Shown here one piece after another: positions 59,278-64,000 of a stretch of DNA of 64,000 nucleotides. The notes under the pieces are model-generated. The model made no database searches. It was not told the origin of the DNA and worked only from the letters and a program-made list of their open reading frames with translations. The DNA comes from Rhodococcus qingshengii (GTDB lineage: Bacteria; Actinomycetota; Actinomycetes; Mycobacteriales; Mycobacteriaceae), in the NCBI RefSeq assembly GCF_021025955.1, contig NZ_JAJNCL010000005.1, positions 248,001 to 312,000 of the forward strand. The letters are read 5' to 3'. Position numbers and translations under genes: made by a program. Numbering within the stretch: position 1 is the stretch's first letter; each line of letters begins with the position of its first letter.

Positions 59278-60882
59278 CTACTTCGACGCCCGCAGTTCGA
59301 ACTTGAGGACCTTGCCGGTCGGGGTGCGAGGAAGGTCGAGGGGGAAGACGATGTCGCGGGGAATCTTGTACCCGGCCAGCAAGGTGCGGGTGTGCTCCAC
59401 GATGTCTTCTGCGGAAGCCTGTAACCCTTTGCCCAGCACCACGAATGCTTTCGGACGCTCGCCCCACTTCTCGTCCGGAACGCCGACGACTGCCACGTCG
59501 ATCACGGCGGGGTGGCTCATGATCGCCTGCTCCACCTCGACGGTGGAGATGTTCTCGCCGCCCGAGATAATGATGTCCTTCGCGCGGTCCTTGAGCTGGA
59601 TGTAGCCGTCGGAATGCATGACGCCGAGATCGCCGGAATGGAACCAGCCACCGGCAAACGCTTCGGCAGTCGCGGCCTCGTCGCGGTAGTACCCCAGCAT
59701 CACGTTGTTGCCGCGGAGCACGATCTCACCCATCGTCCGGCCATCAGCGGGAACGTCGTTCATCTCGGCATCGACAACGCGAGCATTCTCAGCCTGCACC
59801 ATGCCGACTCCCTGGCGGGAGAGAAGTGCGGCGCGCTCGGACTGGGGCTTGTCGTCCCAGGCTTCCTGGTACTCGCAGATCGTGTACGGCCCGTAGACCT
59901 CGGTCAGCCCGTACACGTGGACGACGGTGACGCCGATGTCTTCGAGCTTTCCGATGATCGTCGGCGACGGGGGAGCGCCGGCGGTGGTGATGCGCAGGGC
60001 GTCGACCTTGTGTGCCTGCTCGGCATCGGCGATGGTCGAGCAGACGGTGGGGGCGCCGCACAGATGCGTCACGCCCAGATTGTCGATGGCGTCCCAGATC
60101 GCGTCGGCGCGGACCGCACGCAGGCAGATGTGTGTGCCCGCAGCCTGAGTGACGGCCCACGGTGTGCACCACCCGTTGCAGTGGAACATCGGAAGTGTCC
60201 ACAGGTACTTCGTCGATCCGTCGAACCCGTTGTGGAAGGTCTCGCCGAGCGAGTTCAGGTATGCCCCGCGGTGGGAGTACATGACGCCCTTGGGCTTTCC
60301 GGTGGTGCCCGAGGTGTAGTTGATAGCGATGCACTGTTGCTCGTCGTCGACGCCCCAGTGCAGTGGCTGGTCGGCGAGTGCTTCGCCTTCGGCAATCAGA
60401 TCGGCGTATTGCCCGGTGACGATTCCGGCGGGAACGTCCGGATACGGGACGGTGGAGTCCGGGATCTCGATGATCTCGCGCAGGCTCGCCACGTTTGTCT
60501 TGGACGAGGTGACCGAACTGACGAATTCGGAGTCGACGAACAGGATCGTGGTTCCCGAGTGATCGAGAATGTACTCGAGTTCGGGACCAGCGAGGCGTGA
60601 GTTCAAGGCGATCAGGACTCCGCCGGCGAGTGGGACGGCAAAATGCGCGAACAGCATCTCGGGGACGTTCGGAGCCAGATATGCAACGCGGTCACCGGGC
60701 TGAATGCGTTCACGCAGTACACGGGCTAGCGATGCGACCTCGTCTCCGAACTCTCGGTACGAGTAGGTCCGGTCGCCGTGAACGACGGCGGTGCGATCGG
60801 GGAACACCGCAGCGCTGCGTTCGAGAAAGCGCAGCGGACTTAGCGGGGTGTTGTTGGCTGCGAGTGCTGTCGGTGCAGACAC
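59278..60882 (-). CDS. acyl-CoA synthetase (FadD-like, AMP-forming)
   Basis: A 534-residue adenylating enzyme that activates carboxylic acids to CoA thioesters. Motifs are complete: the P-loop-like YTSGTTGKPKGVMYSHRG, TTAGAPPSPTIIGKLED, YGLTEVYGPYTI, GWFHSGDLGVMHSDGYIQLK and DRAKDIISG-type hinge (KDIIISGGENISTVEVEQAI). The catalytic Lys is in PRTPTGKVLKFELR. It is closest to medium-chain or aromatic acid ligases (FadD35/AlkK-like). The GTG at 60882 follows GGAGG. It is convergent with the P450 gene; it may act in the same catabolic route. Confidence 0.93.
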   Translation of the reverse strand: MSAPTALAANNTPLSPLRFLERSAAVFPDRTAVVHGDRTYSYREFGDEVASLARVLRERIQPGDRVAYLAPNVPEMLFAHFAVPLAGGVLIALNSRLAGPELEYILDHSGTTILFVDSEFVSSVTSSKTNVASLREIIEIPDSTVPYPDVPAGIVTGQYADLIAEGEALADQPLHWGVDDEQQCIAINYTSGTTGKPKGVMYSHRGAYLNSLGETFHNGFDGSTKYLWTLPMFHCNGWCTPWAVTQAAGTHICLRAVRADAIWDAIDNLGVTHLCGAPTVCSTIADAEQAHKVDALRITTAGAPPSPTIIGKLEDIGVTVVHVYGLTEVYGPYTICEYQEAWDDKPQSERAALLSRQGVGMVQAENARVVDAEMNDVPADGRTMGEIVLRGNNVMLGYYRDEAATAEAFAGGWFHSGDLGVMHSDGYIQLKDRAKDIIISGGENISTVEVEQAIMSHPAVIDVAVVGVPDEKWGERPKAFVVLGKGLQASAEDIVEHTRTLLAGYKIPRDIVFPLDLPRTPTGKVLKFELRASK

Positions 60883-61024
60883 GGGTTCCTCCGGAGGGGC
60901 GACGTGGGACGGCCGGATCACGGTAATTGTGATCGGCGCTACAAATGGTCTGGATGCACGCTATTGCCCAGCCACAGGTGCCGCTACCCTCTGAATTGGG
61001 TATGTGGGATGCCGGGAGGTGCGT

Positions 61025-61891
61025 GTGAGCAGGGTATTGAGGCCGAGCGACGACGACGCGTTGCGCGCCGAGCTGCGTCGACTACATCCACGGACCGAGT
61101 TGCCGGTTCTGTTCGGCGGTTGTGTCAGCGACCGGTCGCTCACCATCACCGGCCACGTCGGCACTCGCAGCAACATCCTGCGAAACCTGCAGATCGACGC
61201 CGAATGCGGACTCGGTGGCCGGGCGATCGCAGAACAACGACCGGGCGCGGTCCAGGACTACGCGAACTCGTCGCACATCACTCACGACTACGACTACGAA
61301 GTGGGCGCCGAAGCGATCGAATCCTTGATGGCAGTCCCGATCGTCGTACGCGGGGTTACTCGCGGAGCGATATACGGAGGACTGCGTGCCAACCTGCCGA
61401 TCGGCGACGTGATCGCCGAGACGATGATGCGATCGTCGTACGCGTTGGCCCGCGAATTCGAGATCCGCGACGAAGTGGATCGGCGCGTCGCGATGCTCGA
61501 TACCGCTGCGGTGGAACATGGTTCGAACCGCGACGCCCAGATATCCGAGGGATTGACCGAGAGCGTACTGGCACTCGGCGAGATCGCGGCGAACCTCGAG
61601 GACACGACTCTCAGCGCGCAGGTCCACGCCGTCGAGGCAAAGCTTCGGGCATTGGCCTCGCCGATTCCCTCTGCGAACACTGCAGCCGCGAACGCCGTTG
61701 GCCTGTCGCCACGCGAGCGGGAGGTGATGGGGTACGTCGCTCTCGGACTACGGAATGCCGAGATCGCCGAGAGGTTGTCCCTGAGCGTCGAAACGATAAA
61801 GACGTACATGCGGAATCTGATGGGAAAACTCGACGTCCGCAGTCGTCACGAAGCGGTCGTGGAAGCGCGGCGGCAGGGTTTGATTCTGTGA
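61025..61891 (+). CDS. GAF-LuxR transcriptional regulator
   Basis: A 288-residue one-component regulator. A GAF-like sensory domain covers about residues 20-160 (CGLGGRAIAEQRPGAVQDYA, then ESLMAVPIVVRGVTRGAIYG). A helical linker leads to the LuxR helix-turn-helix at the C-terminus: GLSPREREVMGYVALGLRNA, EIAERLSLSVETIKTYMRNL and MGKLDVRSRHEAVVEAR. The GTG at 61025 follows GGGAGG. It is divergent from the acyl-CoA synthetase gene (142 bp), so it probably regulates it, perhaps sensing an aromatic or acyl substrate, as such GAF-LuxR proteins often do beside FadD genes. Confidence 0.87.
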   Translation: MSRVLRPSDDDALRAELRRLHPRTELPVLFGGCVSDRSLTITGHVGTRSNILRNLQIDAECGLGGRAIAEQRPGAVQDYANSSHITHDYDYEVGAEAIESLMAVPIVVRGVTRGAIYGGLRANLPIGDVIAETMMRSSYALAREFEIRDEVDRRVAMLDTAAVEHGSNRDAQISEGLTESVLALGEIAANLEDTTLSAQVHAVEAKLRALASPIPSANTAAANAVGLSPREREVMGYVALGLRNAEIAERLSLSVETIKTYMRNLMGKLDVRSRHEAVVEARRQGLIL

Positions 61892-62006
61892 GGGCTTGAT
61901 TCTCTGATCGGTCCCGCCAAGCGGAATTTCGGAACTGCGTCGCCGTCCCGGTTGATATGACGGACCTCACTACCGGCAGAGTTCTACACGAGTGATGAGG
62001 GCATCG

Positions 62007-63434
62007 ATGCAGGATTTGTTCGACAACAACGACATGACCGGTCTGGCCGAAGCAATCAAGAGCGGCGGCGTCTCCGCCAAGGAAGTCCTCGAGTTCAGCC
62101 TGGAGAGGCTCGGCGAGCGCAACCCTGCAGTCAACGCAGTGATCAGTGAGCGGCGCGAGGAAGCGCGGAACGAGGTATCAGGCGGCCTGCCGGAAGGTCC
62201 ACTGCATGGCGTCCCGTTCGTGATCAAAGACCTCGGCATGGACGTCGCAGGATTGCCGAGCACCAATGGATCTCGATTGTTCGCCGACGCTGTGGCAGAA
62301 AAAGATTCGACGCTCGTCGAGCGCTACCGTCAGGCTGGTCTGGTTGTCATCGGCAAGACGAACACCCCGGAGTTCGGCAAGAACGCGAGTACCGAACCTG
62401 CGCTGTTCGGGCCCACCCGCAACCCGTATGCACTTGATCGTTCGCCCGGTGGATCTTCGGGTGGCACCGCTGTAGCTGTTGCCGTCGGGATCGTGCCAGG
62501 CGGACATGCCAGCGACGGTGGTGGATCGATCCGTATTCCCGCGTCTGCCTGCGGCTTGGTAGGCCTCAAGCCAAGCCGCGGACGCACTCCGACGGCACCG
62601 GCGCGCACGCTCTTCTCGTCGCCGATGAGTGTTCATCACGCGCTCACCCGAAGTGTCCGCGACACTGCGCTGCTTCTCGATCTCTCCGCCGGACCGACTG
62701 TGGGCGATCCTTACGTGATCCTGGCGCCGAAGCGGCCGTACGTCGAGGAAGTGGGTGCGGATCCCGGGCGGTTGCGGATTGGTCTGAGCAACGTGCTGCC
62801 GGACGGCACTCCGGTTGATCCGGAGTGTGCGGCCGTCACAACCAGTGTCGCCGGCTTGCTCGAAGAACTCGGTCACGATGTCACCGAGGGTGCCCCGAAC
62901 TTTCCGCTCGATGCGCTTACTGCCGGCCTCTCCGTGTTGATGGGTGTTCCGATGACGATCGAGGTCGACGAACGACTCGAGGTCCTGAACCGCGCAATCC
63001 GCGACGACGACCTCGAGCCGATGGCCCGGATGATCTACGACCGCGCGAAGTCCGAAACTGCGACGAACGTCGTCACAGCGTTGCAGGAACTCGAGCGGGC
63101 AGCCCAGGTGATCGGTGCGTTCTTTGTCGATCACGACCTGTTGCTGACGCCGACGATGGCTCGGCCGGCAGCTCCGCTCGGTCTGCTCGATACGGCAAAT
63201 CCCATGTCGATCTGGGAACACTCGGCCGGATACAGCGGTTTGACCAGTCCGTTCAACAGTTCCGGTCAGCCTGCGATTTCCTTGCCGATGGGGCACGACT
63301 CGGCCGGTGTGCCCGTCGGCGTGCAGTTGGTCGGCGCGTTCGGCCGTGAAGATTTGCTGATACAGGTGGCCTCGCAGCTCGAAACGGCCCGTCCGTGGTC
63401 CATTGCGCCGGTGTGGCCGCCGGTCCCGGTGTAG
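62007..63434 (+). CDS. amidase (amidase-signature family)
   Basis: A 475-residue hydrolase with the Ser-cisSer-Lys triad: Lys in [19 protein letters not shown], the cis-Ser/nucleophile region in [19 protein letters not shown] and [29 protein letters not shown] is also typical. It hydrolyses amides to acids and ammonia; similar Rhodococcus amidases act after nitrile hydratase, but no such gene is here. Starts are possible at 61992 (GTG), 61995 and 62007 (ATG); GAGG six bases before 62007 favours the last. Substrate unknown. Confidence 0.92.
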   Translation: MQDLFDNNDMTGLAEAIKSGGVSAKEVLEFSLERLGERNPAVNAVISERREEARNEVSGGLPEGPLHGVPFVIKDLGMDVAGLPSTNGSRLFADAVAEKDSTLVERYRQAGLVVIGKTNTPEFGKNASTEPALFGPTRNPYALDRSPGGSSGGTAVAVAVGIVPGGHASDGGGSIRIPASACGLVGLKPSRGRTPTAPARTLFSSPMSVHHALTRSVRDTALLLDLSAGPTVGDPYVILAPKRPYVEEVGADPGRLRIGLSNVLPDGTPVDPECAAVTTSVAGLLEELGHDVTEGAPNFPLDALTAGLSVLMGVPMTIEVDERLEVLNRAIRDDDLEPMARMIYDRAKSETATNVVTALQELERAAQVIGAFFVDHDLLLTPTMARPAAPLGLLDTANPMSIWEHSAGYSGLTSPFNSSGQPAISLPMGHDSAGVPVGVQLVGAFGREDLLIQVASQLETARPWSIAPVWPPVPV

Positions 63435-63465
63435 TCGCTCTCGGTTGTTCGAGCCGGGGAGGGCG

Positions 63466-64000
63466 TCAGGCGATGATGCGAATCGGCCACTGGCCGTTCA
63501 CATCTGCCACGTCTCTCCCCTGGCTGAGAAGATACTGGGCGAAATCACGCTGGCGCTCGGCGTGCCAATCGGCCTGATCGACCATGAGATCGAGCCCCAG
63601 GATGTCAGGGAACCGCACGGCCAGCTCGCGGGCCAACGCTGCCGCTGCTTTGGCATCGGCCTCAGCCTCGTGGGCCGACTCGAGGGAAATCCCGTAGTGC
63701 TCGCACACGGCCGCGAGCGTTCGTTTTCCCTTGCGGAAGGTGTCCATGGCGCGATCGATCACGTACGGATCGATGACCAACCCCGGAACGAAGGCGGGCT
63801 TGCCGATGCGCAGACCCTCGGCATGCATGACCGTCAGATCATAGGACGCGTTGAACGCCACGACAGCGTGATCGCGCGCCCAGGAATTGTGCAGAGCCTC
63901 ACGGATCTCTTCGTAGCCCTCGGAGTAGTTCTGGCCGTGTTGCGCCGCGAACTCGGTGCTGATGCCGTGAATGGCCGAGGCGCCGGCGGGGATGTCGACG
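63466..64000 (-). CDS. DnaQ-like 3'-5' exonuclease, C-terminal part (cut by window edge)
   Basis: About 178 residues of a DEDDh-type exonuclease: AIHGISTEFAAQHGQNYSEG, then VVAFNASYDLTVMHAEGLRI with the second catalytic Asp, LVIDPYVIDRAMDTFRKGKR and SLESAHEAEADAKAAAALAR with the catalytic His and Asp. The first motif (DxE) lies beyond the window. Stand-alone proteins of this kind act in DNA or RNA repair. The gene is convergent with the amidase. It reaches the edge in frame, so no start can be given. Confidence 0.88.
   Translation of the reverse strand, partial: VDIPAGASAIHGISTEFAAQHGQNYSEGYEEIREALHNSWARDHAVVAFNASYDLTVMHAEGLRIGKPAFVPGLVIDPYVIDRAMDTFRKGKRTLAAVCEHYGISLESAHEAEADAKAAAALARELAVRFPDILGLDLMVDQADWHAERQRDFAQYLLSQGRDVADVNGQWPIRIIA

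Noticed and set aside
1..64000. tRNA, rRNA, riboswitch or CRISPR array
   Set aside because: No cloverleaf-like sequence with CCA end, ribosomal core sequence, known riboswitch core or regularly spaced repeat array was recognised on either strand by eye.

Overview
The window is chromosomal DNA of a high-GC actinomycete, most probably Rhodococcus (erythropolis/qingshengii group) or a close relative. The evidence is the gene content (2-methylcitrate operon with a PrpR-type activator, several acyl-CoA dehydrogenases, MaoC hydratase, FadB2- and FadE25-like proteins, P450, a DUF222/HNH gene, a flavoprotein/lipid-kinase pair like Rv2251/Rv2252), frequent GTG starts and many TetR/MarR regulators. No rRNA, tRNA or CRISPR array was seen. 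All identifications come from reading motifs; no database search was run.

Layout. 1-6300: 5' part of hppD (cut by the window edge), divergent Lrp/AsnC regulator, DHA2 drug exporter with divergent TetR, a frameshifted class III adenylate cyclase, a proline-rich DUF6319-like protein and a secreted chymotrypsin-fold protease. 6308-16930: ilvD, two translationally coupled Tat-exported phosphatases (PhoD type and phosphodiesterase/pyrophosphatase type), a DinB-like protein, aldo-keto reductase, MFS carrier, DUF6325/SHOCT pair and an alkyl sulfatase. 17010-19340: DUF222-HNH endonuclease behind a LexA-like box, then a frameshifted membrane endonuclease/exonuclease/phosphatase. 19409-25346: PrpR regulator divergent from prpD-prpB-prpC and a hydratase. 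25370-31550: short regulator/enzyme modules (SDR+MerR, MarR+thioredoxin-reductase-like, TetR+TIGR01777, EVE+MarR, TetR), several with recognisable operators. 31648-34435: MaoC hydratase plus a heteromeric-type acyl-CoA dehydrogenase pair.

34436-45314 looks like an accessory envelope island. A decayed PucR fragment lies on its left and decayed transposase fragments on its right. It holds a lipoprotein class A beta-lactamase and, convergent to it, a tight seven-gene minus-strand operon: MurG paralogue, NDP-sugar dehydratase, response regulator, histidine kinase, glycosidase-like lipoprotein, PAP2 phosphatase and DacB-type D,D-peptidase. Four of the six junctions overlap. These parts could build, recycle and trim a lipid-linked amino-sugar glycan or modify peptidoglycan under a dedicated two-component system. 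This is the best candidate for an undescribed system here.

45315-64000: htpG with a strong terminator, a DinB-like protein, AGPS-like flavoprotein plus diacylglycerol kinase, metallophosphoesterase, GyrI-like protein, HslR-type S4 protein, DUF2236 oxygenase behind a 28-bp palindrome, fadB2-fadE25-like beta-oxidation genes separated by a hairpin cluster, two TetR genes, P450 with a TGACAG-type operator array, acyl-CoA ligase, GAF-LuxR regulator, amidase and the 3' part of a DnaQ-like exonuclease gene that runs off the right edge.
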